From assembly GCA_963831645.1 (NCBI GenBank), contig CAWHQZ010000001.1, forward strand, positions 1-50,909: a DNA stretch of 50,909 bases. The letters are read 5' to 3'. This document shows, in pieces, positions 32,830-41,622 of the stretch; within the stretch, counting starts at the first letter, position 1, and each line of letters begins with the position of its first letter. Under the pieces are notes generated by a model, which did no database searches, was not told the origin of the DNA, and was given only the letters and a program-made list of their open reading frames with translations. The stretch is from CAWHQZ01 sp963831645 (GTDB lineage: Bacteria > Pseudomonadota > Alphaproteobacteria > Rhizobiales > Aestuariivirgaceae). A program made the translations under genes and the position numbers.

Positions 32830-33186
32830 TCAGGGGCTGGCAGTTTCCCGGAATTTGCGAATGAGGGCGGCGGATGCATTGTAGAAGCTGACGGTCGGGT
32901 TCGTGCGCCAGTAATCGTCGATCCACTTCGTCAGCTCCTCCGTACGCTGTCCGCCGGACACGTCCCCCTCCTGGTCCACACCATAGTGGTTATACGCAGT
33001 CACATAGCCGAGCACCCACGCGACCATGGTCGCGGCGTCGACCGCATCGCCAGCTCGACGTTCAGACCACGAGCTGCAGGACAGGTTACCTTGTCCCAAT
33101 ACGGCAGATCTTGCGCGGCACCTTCTATCGTCAACGCGAGCAGCGTCGCAGAAGAGTAGAACGGCCCTCTTGGTCCTTGTCTTCAT
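32830..33186 (-). CDS. Small, probably exported protein with disturbed N terminus
   Basis: The C-terminal part (LGQGNLSCSSW, AATMVAWVLGYVTAYNHYGV, RTEELTKWIDDYW, SAALIRKFRE) resembles small periplasmic Rap1a/Tai-like proteins. From the ATG at 33186, MKTRTKRAVLLF begins a signal peptide. The hydrophobic continuation (SATLLALTIEGAAQDLPYW) is in the +1 frame, which suggests two compensating indels. The secretion signal is probably damaged. Confidence 0.5.
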   Translation of the reverse strand: MKTRTKRAVLLFCDAARVDDRRCRARSAVLGQGNLSCSSWSERRAGDAVDAATMVAWVLGYVTAYNHYGVDQEGDVSGGQRTEELTKWIDDYWRTNPTVSFYNASAALIRKFRETASP

Positions 33187-33370
33187 CTCTCTGTCCTTTC
33201 GAAACACTCGATCCGCTGCGGGTCGAGTTCTGGGAGCTTGGAGACGTCCAACACAAATGGCGATCTCGCGGGAACTTCCCTAGGGAATTTCGGATGCGAA
33301 TGCATGGACCGATCAAGTGAAGCGGGCGCGAACCAAATTCAGGCCCACGATAAATCTCGTCTCGAAGAAA

Positions 33371-33430
33371 TCAGTAGTCCATACCACCACCCATTCCCAT
33401 TCCACCACCAGGCATGGCGGCCTTGTCACC
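33371..33430 (-). pseudogene. groEL: groEL 3' tail scar
   Basis: The frame DKAAMPGGGMGMGGGMDY with its stop is the Gly/Met-rich C terminus typical of GroEL chaperonins. Nothing else of groEL is present. It is joined directly to the GFA fragment, in another frame. Confidence 0.65.
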
Positions 33431-33591
33431 AGCCTGAAGTGCTCGTGTTTGGCGGCACTCGCCGGCATGAAGTGGCCCGTCGTCTTGCGGCATTGGCTGC
33501 AATGGCAGGCGATCACATCGCGCAACGGCCCATTGACTTCGAATACGACGGCACCGCACAGGCACGATCCGCTATGCGTCTTCCCCACCAT
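33424..33591 (-). pseudogene. GFA (CENP-V) family protein, N-terminal fragment
   Basis: MVGKTHSGSCLCGAVVFEV, then PLRDVIACHCSQCRKTTGHF and HEHFRLV hold the first zinc ligands (CxC and CxxC) of GFA-type enzymes. Homology ends at HFRLV, where the groEL tail begins, so the second half is lost. The start overlaps the end of the methyltransferase gene by 20 bases, suggesting an ancestral operon. Confidence 0.7.
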
Positions 33592-34519
33592 CGTCCATCT
33601 TCCTGAGCGCCTCCGCCAGCGCCCGGATATGATCAGGGCCAATGCCGCAGCAACCGCCGAGCAACGTTGCACCCTGAGCGCGCCATGCCTTGGCTACCTC
33701 GACGAAGGCAGGCACCGGAATGACATCAACGAACTTCCACTCTGGCGCCTCGAAATAGCCGCTTTCCGGATAAGCACCCAGCGGGCCTTTCCATTTCGAC
33801 TTGGCAATAGGGATAGCCTCGGTCGTGTCATTGGGCGACGTGTGCATGATGCTCAACACCCTGGCGCCGGTTTGCATGAGCGGCCCTATTATATCGTTCA
33901 GGGCGTATTCGTTGCGGCCATATCCGCTAAGGCGGCCGCTCGCGTCCTTCTCGGTGGCAATCCCGACCCAGACTGGCAGGCCAGTCTTCACCGCGGCCTC
34001 GGTTGCACATAACGAATAATCGAGGTCCCGCATCATCTCCATCATGATGAAATCGACGCCGGCTTCGGCGAGTGCCTCGGCCTTGCGCTTGAAGAGCGAG
34101 CGCGCCTTAGGCTCGCTCCACGTGTGCTCGCTGCGGATGCGGTCAGTTCCCTTGAGTAGCGGCCGCATTGTCGAAAACGAACCCGCCACGGGCAAGTCAT
34201 CTTGAGCGGCTTCTTTGGCAATATCGATGGCGAGCCGGTCGATGACGGCGATCTCGCCCACGCGTCCAAGACAGTCGAACAGCAACGGACTGGTGGCAAA
34301 AGTATTGGCGGTGACGATCTCGGCGCCTGCCGCCACATAGTCTCGATGAACCGACCGTATCACGTCGGGGTGTGAACGGTTGGCCTCGGCACACCATGTG
34401 TCGCTGCTCATGGCCACGCCGCGCCGCTGGATCTCGGTTCCGATGGCGCCATCGAGAATGATAACGTCGCCCCGTTCAAGCTTTTGGGCGAGAGTCTGGT
34501 AGGGTGCCGTAACTGTCAT
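33572..34519 (-). CDS. Homocysteine S-methyltransferase family protein
   Basis: 315 residues, uninterrupted. The family transfers a methyl group from S-methylmethionine, betaine or similar donors to homocysteine. Visible are VIILDGAIGTEIQRRG, YVAAGAEIVTANTFATSP, the zinc-binding GGCCG near the C terminus (ATLLGGCCGIGPDHIRAL), with a third Cys expected in the barrel. ATG start. One of the few intact enzymes in this part. The donor is not deducible. Confidence 0.8.
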   Translation of the reverse strand: MTVTAPYQTLAQKLERGDVIILDGAIGTEIQRRGVAMSSDTWCAEANRSHPDVIRSVHRDYVAAGAEIVTANTFATSPLLFDCLGRVGEIAVIDRLAIDIAKEAAQDDLPVAGSFSTMRPLLKGTDRIRSEHTWSEPKARSLFKRKAEALAEAGVDFIMMEMMRDLDYSLCATEAAVKTGLPVWVGIATEKDASGRLSGYGRNEYALNDIIGPLMQTGARVLSIMHTSPNDTTEAIPIAKSKWKGPLGAYPESGYFEAPEWKFVDVIPVPAFVEVAKAWRAQGATLLGGCCGIGPDHIRALAEALRKMDDGGEDA

Positions 34520-34557
34520 TCAGATCTGTCTTTCATCTCCAGCTTCTTGACCGGAGC

Positions 34558-34806
34558 GCCAGGTAGCGAAACCTGTGGAACTTGACCAGCTCGACGCACT
34601 CATCAGACCGATGCTCAATCTCTCGAGGTGTAGGCGCCGGCATCGGGCCATAGCGCGCATGGTCATATGGCAGCAGGGCCTTGGCAGCATCGATGCGGAT
34701 CCCCGCGCATGACCTGGGTCAGGAATTGCTTCGGCTGCAGGCCAGGGTCGGCCATGGCAATCAGCTTTTCGACGGTGCGCTTGTTGGGCGTGCCTTTCAC
34801 GTGGCC
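34558..34806 (-). pseudogene. Second piece of the 'RIDAAKALLPYDHARY' family
   Basis: Begins GHVKGTPNKRTVEKLIAMAD and KQFLTQVMRG, then after an internal deletion continues in another frame with RIDAAKALLPYDHARYGPMP, REIEHRSDECVELVKFHRFR and YLAL. Compared with 3533-3805, about 13 codons (EVTITAENSYTMG) are missing. It provides the N terminus missing in the other copy. Confidence 0.6.
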
Positions 34807-35080
34807 ACCTGTCTTACCGTGAGCCAGCGATGTTCACTAGAGCCAAGCGAACGAAAGCCAAGCGCCATCTAAGATGCCGGGCGTGGTCATTGCTGCAGCC
34901 TTTCTCGGATTCCTACGATCTGTCAATCCAGCAAGCTTCTACGGGGGCTCATCTGTGATCCGCATTAGACCGTTATGGTGACCGTAACGAGAATTTTGTT
35001 CTCGTTTGCCGCTGTTGTCGCGCGCTTTGGGATATCAAGGGCGAAGCCCTTGGCTAGTTAGATGTCGGTGTCGCGTAAAA
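34807..35080. other. No recognisable gene
   Basis: About 275 bases without a supported frame or clear hairpin. Confidence 0.35.
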
Positions 35081-35499
35081 TCATCTCTTGGGCTCGAGAC
35101 AGAGAGTGATCGGCGGGCTGTCTTCGGGGACGCTCATAACAGCGTAGTCGTCGTCGCCGTCATTGTCTAGGTCAAGGTCACGAGTGCCGTCGCGAAAGCC
35201 AACGTCCTTTGGAGTGTTTTCTGCGCGTTTAACATACTCCTTCTCCCGGACTACGACGCAGTTCCAGAAGTACTCACCTCCCGAGTTGTAGCCTTCTTCG
35301 GCGCATTCCTTCTTTATCGCCTCGGTATGAAGGTCAAACTGGCTCCCATTTTGATTTCATTTTGATTAAAATCAATCTGACGGACGCAGCCGATTTCGGT
35401 TTCGTTATCTCCCCTTGCTTTCGACGAATTGCGGGCTAGGGGCGCCGAGCGCAACCATCTGCCGGTATTTGTCGGCGAAGGGTAGTCATGCGTTAGCAA
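35081..35499 (-). pseudogene. Protein with Asp-rich calcium-type loop, frameshifted
   Basis: The C-terminal frame reads EAIKKECAEEGYNSGGEYFW, NCVVVREKEYVKRAENTP, then DLDLDNDGDDDYAV, an Asp-rich loop like those of EF-hand/dockerin or VCBS proteins, ending LCLEPKR. Its frame has a stop just upstream. The preceding part (KARGDNETEIGCVRQIDFNQ) is in another frame, so an indel near 35.35 kb, in the AT-rich ATCAAAATGAAATCAAAAT, breaks the gene. Paired cysteines suggest an exported protein. Confidence 0.5.
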
Positions 35500-36037
35500 T
35501 TCCGGCAGGCGATACAGAACTAACTCGGCCTTGCCGCGTGTGGATCATGAGATAGCGGTTATCGTCGAGCGCGAAACTCTACGCAACGAAGCCCGAGTTA
35601 GAACAGTTCTCCGGGCTCATTAAAGACTACGCGGCGCGGGGTGCCAGGCCCGGCTGAGGTATTGTTGACGCTCGAGAGGCAAGACAAGACAGAGCCTATG
35701 AAGAGCAGATGCTTGCGGCATATCCCGTCAATCCCGGCATTCCTAGTATGAATGGAGCCATGCAGACGAGCCACGGAAAAACACGCGGTCGCAGGGGGAA
35801 AGATGTATTTCGCCCGCATTCAGATGGGACACATTTTTGAGGCAATGGAAATAATCAAAGAACTAAACAGGAGTGCCCGGCTGCGAGCGTTAACGAACGG
35901 ATGGCCCGGAGGAAGCGCAGGATTGGACTGTGCAAGGTCACAGCAGGCTTGAACCGCGCCCTTTCGAAGTCGCAAACGTGGTGGGGGCGCCGCGTAGGTC
36001 GTCCGTCCGCGCATTGACGTCGACATGGCCGACACGC
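35500..36037. other. Weakly coding stretch
   Basis: A leftward frame at 35598-35819 holds a hydrophobic RKHLLFIGSVLSCLSS (lipoprotein-like Cys) and RRVVFNEPGELF, possibly the end of a small exported protein. Evidence is thin and nothing else is recognisable. Confidence 0.3.
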
Positions 36038-36514
36038 TTATGCGCTCGCGGCGACGGAGCTGCGCTGAGGCATGTCCACGACGAGCGTGTCGAATTCGGG
36101 TTCGATCGAACCGTTGATCGCCGGCTCTGTGGGCAAGTCGTCGGACGGCACATACCACGGGCGCCGCTCCTTGATGCCGCTCTCGAGCGCCTGCGCGATC
36201 AGCTTGCCGATCTCTTCGCCGTAGAGCGGCACGAGCTTCTTCTCGGAGTCGTACTTGTAGAGCTGCGGGCAGAAATACACCGCGTGGATGCGCAGGTCGT
36301 AGCCTTCGACGTCGAGATAGTATTTCGCCTGCAGGAGCAGGTTGTACCTCTTGACGACCTTGCGCTCCTGCGTGCAACGGGCCACGCGCAGCTTGCGCGG
36401 CGACGGACCGACGATGGTCCCCGCCTCGAGCAGGATCAGCCAGTCTTTGTTGGTGGTGTTGTCCGGATCGATCCGGATGAAGTGGTTCGGCACTTTACGC
36501 TGGAAGATACTCAT
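36038..36514 (-). CDS. Hypothetical protein, 158 aa
   Basis: ATG-started frame, MSIFQRKVPNHFIRIDPDNT, DWLILLEAGTIVGPSP, CTQERKVVKRYNLLLQAKYY, GYDLRIHAVYFCPQLYKYD, GEEIGKLIAQALESG. It has the regular pattern of a globular beta/alpha protein and ends with a flexible tail. No domain known to me. Intact, with purine-rich GTGAGGACCG upstream. Confidence 0.6.
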   Translation of the reverse strand: MSIFQRKVPNHFIRIDPDNTTNKDWLILLEAGTIVGPSPRKLRVARCTQERKVVKRYNLLLQAKYYLDVEGYDLRIHAVYFCPQLYKYDSEKKLVPLYGEEIGKLIAQALESGIKERRPWYVPSDDLPTEPAINGSIEPEFDTLVVDMPQRSSVAASA

Positions 36515-36605
36515 GGTCGGTCCTCACTGTGTTTTGCGGCACTAAACACAATGCGGGCGAGGGGCGTGAGTGGAGCTTTGGTGTAGCGTTATTAAAAGGT
36601 TACTG

Positions 36606-36827
36606 ATGGGCGGTATCGACTTTGGAAGATTTGGCGGCAAGCGCACGATCGGCGGAAGCCGCAGCTACACGCTCAGCGTCCGCTCGCTTCGACATTTCCT
36701 GAGACCAGGGCACCCTGGCTTTCGCACGACCTTCCGCTCCGATTACGATGAGGTGGTCGTGACCGGGATGGTTGAGATAGAGGGATCATCTCCGCACATT
36801 CGGGTATCACACGTCCCTTCGTCGTGA
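36606..36827 (+). CDS. Hypothetical protein, 73 aa (weak)
   Basis: From the ATG at 36606: MGGIDFGRFGGKRTIGGSRS, YTLSVRSLRHFLRPGHPGF and EVVVTGMVEIEGSSPHIRVS. It looks beta-rich and plausible as a small protein, but there is no clear ribosome site and no known family. Confidence 0.3.
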   Translation: MGGIDFGRFGGKRTIGGSRSYTLSVRSLRHFLRPGHPGFRTTFRSDYDEVVVTGMVEIEGSSPHIRVSHVPSS

Positions 36828-37158
36828 GCCACGGAAGAAATCACCTACACGATCACCCTGGCGCGCACGCAGCCGTATCTCGGTGGCACGCGCTGGTGGT
36901 TCCTCTGCCCGCAGAGGGCGCCGTCGTGCGGCAATACTATATTTGCCTCTGGGCGGCCGATATTTCCTGTCTCGCGAGGCACACGGCCTCGGTTTGCAGA
37001 GTACTGATCGGCGTCGTACGCGATGCATTTGATTTTTTTGATTTCTCTTTGATAAAGAATCGAAGAATCAAAAGCGCTCCTGCTCCCATTGACTCACGGG
37101 GCACCACACCAAGGAGAGATCGGACGGGGCTACTCTAGTTACTTCTGTTGAAGGATAC

Positions 37159-37422
37159 GTGGATTTCGGAAAGATCGATTGGGACACCCTCCGCATTACC
37201 CAATGCTATCATGCGAAGCCGAGGTTTGATGTGGATCTACGGCGGCTCGAGAACCAGAGACTTCGTGCCGCTCAAATTGAGCAGCGACAAGTGAGCGTGA
37301 AGATCGGCGACACGGTCTCGCTGCGCCTCATACCCAGGATCACCGGGCTGCGCGCTTCTTCGCTGGCTTTGCCGGCGCCGGTGCGGCCTGAGGACGCTGC
37401 ATCCGATTGGGTTTCATTCTAG
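37159..37422 (+). other. Mixed frame with 'VKIGDTVSLRL' motif
   Basis: An open frame beginning MDFGKIDWDTLRITQCYH. Near its middle VSVKIGDTVSLRLIP resembles the start of the small protein that follows both other RIDAAKALLPY pieces (3.8 and 39.0 kb). Its C-terminal third is antisense to the LivK-like pseudogene and is not meaningful. Confidence 0.3.
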
Positions 37423-38508
37423 CGGCACGTACGCGCCGCCCTTCCAGACATACCATATCGGGCTCAGTCCAATAACGTCGCCCTTGTCGTCGAAGTCGAT
37501 CCGGCCCAATACCGTGTCGAATTGATGGTCGCGCAGTGACGCGATTACCGCCTAAAGTTCCAGCGAACCGGCCTTCTCGATCGCCTGCGCCCAGGCCTGC
37601 ACGGCGGCGTAGGTGTTCAGGGTGTAGCCCTCGGGCTCGAAGTTCTCGGCACGGAAACGCTCGACGACTTGCGCTGCCTCGAGGTTTGACGCGGGTCGGC
37701 GCGAAGGTGAAGAGAATGCCCTCAGCCGCCGGACCGGCGATCAGGCCAAACTCCTCGGTCGCAACACGTCGCCCGCGACGAATTGAAGCGCGTAGCGGCG
37801 GTCGTGTGCCGCACGAGCCATGAGCGCGATCTCGGTATGCAAACCCCCGACAAACAGCACATCGATTTTTGCCGCTTGTAACGCGGCAATCTCGGCCGAG
37901 TAGTCGCTCTTTCCGGGAACGAATGCCTTGTAAATCGCTTAGGTTACGCCACGCTTGTTCAACTGCGTTTTCGTCACATCGGCGAGCCCTTTGCCATAGG
38001 TCGTGTCGTCGTGAAGGATCGCGATCTTCTTGTCGCCCCAATGATCGCCAAGGTAGTTCCCGGCCACGGTGCCCTGCACATCGTCGCGGCCAATGACGCG
38101 AAACACGTTGGCACGGCCTTGCTCGGTCAGCAGCGGATTGGTCGAGGCGGGCGTAATCTGCAGCACGCCTGCTTCCTCGTAGACCTTCGATGCCGGGATT
38201 GAGGCGCCAGAACAATAGTGCCCTGCGACGAAGATCGCACCTTCATCGATGAGCTTCCGGGCGGCGACGACCGCTTGCTCGGGATCGCAGGCGTCGTCCG
38301 CCGCGATAAGCCGCACCTGCTGGCCGAGTACGCCACCTGCGGCATTGATGTCGGCCACGGCCTGCTCCGCGCCGCGCTGCATCTGTTCGGCAGGCCAGGC
38401 GTCCTTTCCCGTCATCGGGCCTGCAACCCCGATCAGGACCTCGGCTCGAGCGGGATAACTCACCACTGCTGAAAATACGGCGATGGCTACGACGACCAAA
38501 CGGCGCAT
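37414..38508 (-). pseudogene. LivK-like branched-chain amino acid binding protein, multiply broken
   Basis: Type I periplasmic binding protein of an ABC importer. The signal peptide (RRLVVVAIAVFSAVVSYPARA) and first lobe (VLIGVAGPMTGKDAWPAEQM, AGGVLGQQVRLIAADDACDP, VAGHYCSGASIPASKVYEE) are intact to a stop after NKRGVT. The rest continues as AIYKAFVPGKSDYSAEIAAL, VATEEFGLIAGPAAEGILFT, VVERFRAENFEPEGYTLNTY and FDDKGDVIGLSPIWYVWKGG, with at least two frame changes and a second stop (SLEL-stop). Clearly non-functional. Confidence 0.85.
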
Positions 38509-38615
38509 GGCTAACCTCGTGTGCGGATCTTTGGGGAGACTGACTAAGGTTTCAACCTAGCACACAGGTTTAATTGTGCCACGACTCACTTGGAACGAAA
38601 CAAACTCCCTACGGC

Positions 38616-38672
38616 TTATCGAGCAGCGCGCTTCTTCGCCGCCTTTGCCGGCGCCGGCGGTGCCTCTTTTAG
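38616..38672 (-). other. C-terminal 'PAKAAKKRAAR' gene end
   Basis: The frame IKLKEAPPAPAKAAKKRAAR with a stop is a basic tail like those of HU- or histone-like proteins. A similar tail (PAPAKPAKKRAAR-stop) lies at about 37340-37390, so the LivK-like pseudogene is flanked by two directly repeated gene ends. The parent gene is not visible. Confidence 0.35.
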
Positions 38673-38939
38673 CTTGATACTGAGCCTTCAGTTGGGAGGT
38701 CAGCAGCTTTTCCAACTTTCAACCGTCTGAGGCGGCATGCCCGTCCTCCTTTCTCGTCCCTAGCGGTTATCCTCGAACCCAGAAGTATCACGCTCACCCC
38801 ACTGCGGTCTTTCTGCAGTCGTTCATTTGTCGGAGGCTCTGCCTTCACGAGGGGCGTAGTGCCGCAGATAGTATGGCCGTCCAGTTGAGGAGTTCTATCG
38901 AGCCGGAGTTCCGGCAATGGGATGGTCTCGGCGCGATCG
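38673..38939. other. No recognisable gene
   Basis: Frames here on both strands are low-quality shadows with no start signals. Confidence 0.3.
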
Positions 38940-39018
38940 TCTTCGCGCTGAGCTGGTGAAGTTCCACCGGTTCCGTTACCTGGCGCCCAAGAAGCTGCCC
39001 AATGGCGATGCCGATTAA
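38940..39018 (+). pseudogene. Third piece of the 'RIDAAKALLPYDHARY' family
   Basis: Only the end is left: ELVKFHRFRYLAPKKLPNGD, AD, stop. Overlapping its stop is a new frame MPIKIGDCVSLRTVVGR, the same order as at 3.8 kb, which supports a two-gene ancestral unit. Confidence 0.55.
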
Positions 39019-39358
39019 GATTGGCGACTGCGTCAGCCTGCGGACTGTTGTGGGAAGGAACCTCCCAATCAACTCCATGGTCCCGAAGTCGTAGAAAAGC
39101 TCGCTGACGATATACGAAGGCTTGAGCACCAGATGTTCCTCTGATTGACCGACAGGATGATGATGCGCAGCTTGGCCCATCCTGATGGCAGAGGGGTGGG
39201 AAGGCCGGCACGGTGACGGTCGAAAGGGCCGGCCAAATCAACATCGCAAGCGCAGTCGAGAACCACCTGACTTCGTCGCAGGGTCGGGCATGCCGGAGAG
39301 CCGGTGGGTCGGACAACAGCTGGCACGGCCCTCGCCGTCGCGCTCGTGTGAATTTTAA
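39019..39358. other. Possible decayed leftward gene, unrecognised
   Basis: Leftward frames (GWAKLRIIILSV; EEHLVLKPSYIVSELFYDF) overlap around 39.1-39.2 kb in a way that suggests a frameshifted gene, but I recognise no family. Confidence 0.25.
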
Positions 39359-39871
39359 ATGTCGATCAAGGAGATACTGGATGGCAGAGACGACCGCTCT
39401 AAACCAGCTCTAAACCGGGATAAACGCGTTTACCTCGAGGACCTCGAGGTCGGGCAGCGCTTCACGAGCGGCTCCCACATCATCGACGAAGTGCAGATTA
39501 AGGCATTCGCGCGTCAGTTCGACCCTCAGCCGTTCCACCTCGATAACGAAAAGGCCAAGCGCACGTTGTTCGCGGGTCTCGCGGCGAGCGGCTGGCACAC
39601 GGCAGCGATCACCATGCGTCTTCTGGTCGAGACCGGCTTACCGCTCGCCGGCGGCATCGTCGGGGCGGGAGGGGAGATAAGCTGGCCCAAGCCGACCCGA
39701 CCGGGCGACATCCTTACTGTAACAAGCCAGATTGAGGAGATTGCGCCATCTCGTTCACGATCGGACCGCGGGATGGTGAGAGTACGCTGCGAGACCCGTA
39801 ATCACCGCGACGAAATCGTTCAAGTCTTGATTGCAAGGCTCGTCGTACCGCGCCGGACGGAAGCGCTGTAG
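39359..39871 (+). CDS. MaoC-family dehydratase (hot-dog fold), 170 aa
   Basis: Residues 25-165 show VYLEDLEVGQRFTSGSHIID, FARQFDPQPFHLDNEKAK (hydratase-motif Asp and His), FAGLAASGWHTAAITMRLLV, GGEISWPKPTRPGDILTV and SRSRSDRGMVRVRCETRN. R-specific enoyl-CoA hydratases and related dehydratases have this architecture. The frame is intact. The first 20 residues are less conserved, so the true start may be slightly downstream. Isolated from its pathway here. Confidence 0.8.
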   Translation: MSIKEILDGRDDRSKPALNRDKRVYLEDLEVGQRFTSGSHIIDEVQIKAFARQFDPQPFHLDNEKAKRTLFAGLAASGWHTAAITMRLLVETGLPLAGGIVGAGGEISWPKPTRPGDILTVTSQIEEIAPSRSRSDRGMVRVRCETRNHRDEIVQVLIARLVVPRRTEAL

Positions 39872-39892
39872 CGCGATGCCTTGTTGCTTCGC

Positions 39893-40075
39893 CTACTTCT
39901 CCACGAGCTGGCGCAGCTCGACTGCATAGCTATCCTTGTACTGCTCCAACCTGAACGGTTTCGCCTGGCGCGCGCGACGAGCTGCGTAGCCAGCTCGAGG
40001 AGGTCCTCGTCGTACTTAATCTTGTCGAGCCCTTGGAAGTAGGTCGCCGCAGGTCGAAGTTGTGACGCTAAGCGC
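39893..40075 (-). pseudogene. Ku (NHEJ) protein, C-terminal fragment
   Basis: YFQGLDKIKYDEDLLELATQ, LVARAR, then after a frame change AKPFRLEQYKDSYAVELRQL and VEK match the C-terminal segment of bacterial Ku, which bridges DNA ends in non-homologous end joining. The core beta-barrel is missing. It directly follows the small 40068-40361 gene. Confidence 0.55.
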
Positions 40076-40361
40076 CCGATTTCGAGGGGCCAGGGGTACT
40101 CCTCCCGTTCTTCTCGGATACATTTTCCTGATTGCACACCGCGTCGATGGCCTTGCGCACCTCGATCAGTCCGTTGCACTCGCCACCGGACATATTCTCT
40201 TCCGCAGCCACCTGAAGATCGCGGGCTTCGGCCTCCCAGCGCTTCAAAATTTCCAGCTTCTGATCGGTGGTCAAGGCACCCGTCTTAACCACCTCCATAG
40301 GCGCGTCAAAAACCTTCGTCGGACTCAGCAGAGCCTTGTCAAAATCCTTTGCCGTGTACAT
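40068..40361 (-). CDS. Small conserved hypothetical, 97 aa
   Basis: From the ATG at 40361: MYTAKDFDKALLSPTKVFDA, GALTTDQKLEILKRWEAEAR, DLQVAAEENMSGGECNGLIE. I recall similar Rhizobiales proteins (FDKALLDP, LTxEQKxEILRRWE). The last dozen residues (NGRSTPGPSKSGA) may be read past the natural end, where the Ku fragment joins. Function unknown. Confidence 0.6.
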   Translation of the reverse strand: MYTAKDFDKALLSPTKVFDAPMEVVKTGALTTDQKLEILKRWEAEARDLQVAAEENMSGGECNGLIEVRKAIDAVCNQENVSEKNGRSTPGPSKSGA

Positions 40362-40379
40362 CGCTTGCCCTCCGGTCAT

Positions 40380-40805
40380 GCTTGCAAGTCACGCAAAAGC
40401 ACTCAGTTCCCGGCGACGCGGGACTGCGCGGGATAACGCGCCCGTCAGAGGAAGGTTCCCCTGACGATGTTTTCCGTGCTTTCATCCGTGACGCTCAGCC
40501 GAAGATAATAGCAAAATCGCTGGTCAGCGCGTGCTGCGATACCCGAAGTCGACGCCGGGCTCGCCCATGGCTGTATCAGACCTTACTCGTTCTCCCCCGG
40601 ATATGCACGCCCTTTCAAGAAAGGCCAAAGCGGCAATCCTTCCGGCCGGCCAAGAACCGCGCCCGAGATCAAAACCTCTTCTTGAGCTCGGCGAGTGCCT
40701 TGAGCACGAAACAAGAGGAACACCTTCGCTATCCCAGGCAACCAAGGCGGTCATGACGGGGCGCCGCGTGCTGCCGCCGACGGCGGGATCTCCAAGCCGG
40801 CGCCG
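40380..40805. other. No recognisable gene
   Basis: About 425 bases with only weak frames (for example MAVSDLTRSPPDMHALSRKA from 40567, unrecognised). No repeats were noted. Confidence 0.3.
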
Positions 40806-41384
40806 ATGGGTCCCTGGTCGGTTCTGGCCGCCCAGTGGCTGCCGTTGCCGCCCGTGTTCGGGCTGAAGGGCCACAGCCTCGTGTTCGAGACCGGCGTGCG
40901 CGTCCCGGCCGAGGCGCTGTTCCTCGAATACCAGGAGGGCCGTGGCAGCGTGCATTCGCCCGAGGTGTTCCCGCGTACCGACGGCACAACCTACGTGTGC
41001 GCCATCTCCAGCGAGAGCCCGCTGCCCGTCGATCCCGCTGACGTCAGCCCGGACCCCGGCGCCATCGAGCAGTCGGAGGCCATGTGCAGCCGGCTGTCGC
41101 CGACCCTCGGGCAGGCCAAGATCCTCGCCCGGCAGGCCTGCTTCCGCCCCGTTACCCAGGACGGCCTGCCACTGATCGGTCCGGTGCCCAGTCTCCAGGG
41201 TGCCTACGTCGCCACCGGCCACAGCGTGTGGGGCATCCTCAACGCGCCGGCGACGGGGGAGGCGGTGGCGGAGCTCATCGTCGACGGCGCAGCGCGCAGC
41301 GTCGACCTTTCGCCCTTCGATCCCGCCCGACTGGCGCCGCTCGATCCGGCGCGGCTGCGTCGAGAAGTCGGGAGACGCGCGTAA
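40806..41384 (+). pseudogene. FAD-dependent amino-acid oxidase, N-terminally truncated
   Basis: DAO-family C-terminal half: GPWSVLAAQWLPLPPVFGLK, VHSPEVFPRTDGTTYVCAIS, QACFRPVTQDGLPLIGPVPS and AYVATGHSVWGILNAPATGE (the FAD-contacting GHSxWG loop). The Rossmann FAD-binding N terminus (GxGxxG) is missing, so it cannot be active. A 140-bp part is also found inverted at 13641-13783. The cupin start follows 23 bases after the stop. Confidence 0.75.
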
Positions 41385-41407
41385 CTACAATGAGCCCGAG
41401 AGACGCC

Positions 41408-41480
41408 ATGAACCCTGAAGTCCTGCAGCTCGTGGCCAACGGCTGGATGCCGAACAACCCGCACCTGCCCGTGCTGCTAG
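41408..41480 (+). pseudogene. Cupin-type gene start, interrupted by repeat copy 3
   Basis: MNPEVLQLVANGWMPNNPHL followed by PVLL is how YjlB-like cupin proteins begin as I know them. After 24 codons the sequence becomes the 112-bp repeat (LARNKSRESC). It was probably the second gene of an operon with the oxidase. Confidence 0.55.
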
Positions 41481-41570
41481 CAAGAAACAAAAGCCGCGAG
41501 TCATGCCGACGATGCTCCGCAACAGGCCCGTTTCATGTCCAGCGGGTCGGTAACGCCGGTGGCGAACTAA
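41477..41570 (+). repeat. Dispersed repeat, copy 3 (hairpin deleted)
   Basis: Same ends as copies 1 and 2 (CTAGCAAGAAACAAA; GGTGGCGAACTAATTA), but about 19 bases with the central hairpin are missing between GATGCTCC and GCAACAGGCC. It separates the cupin start from the beta-lactamase-fold gene. Confidence 0.8.
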
Positions 41571-41622
41571 TTAGTTTCTCAACGAAACGCCATGGTGGAC
41601 CCACGTTACCCTTCGCACGGTT

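Noticed and set aside
38669..39316. 215-aa leftward open frame
   Set aside because: Composition is frame-shadow-like and it overlaps the identifiable rightward fragment at 38940-39018.
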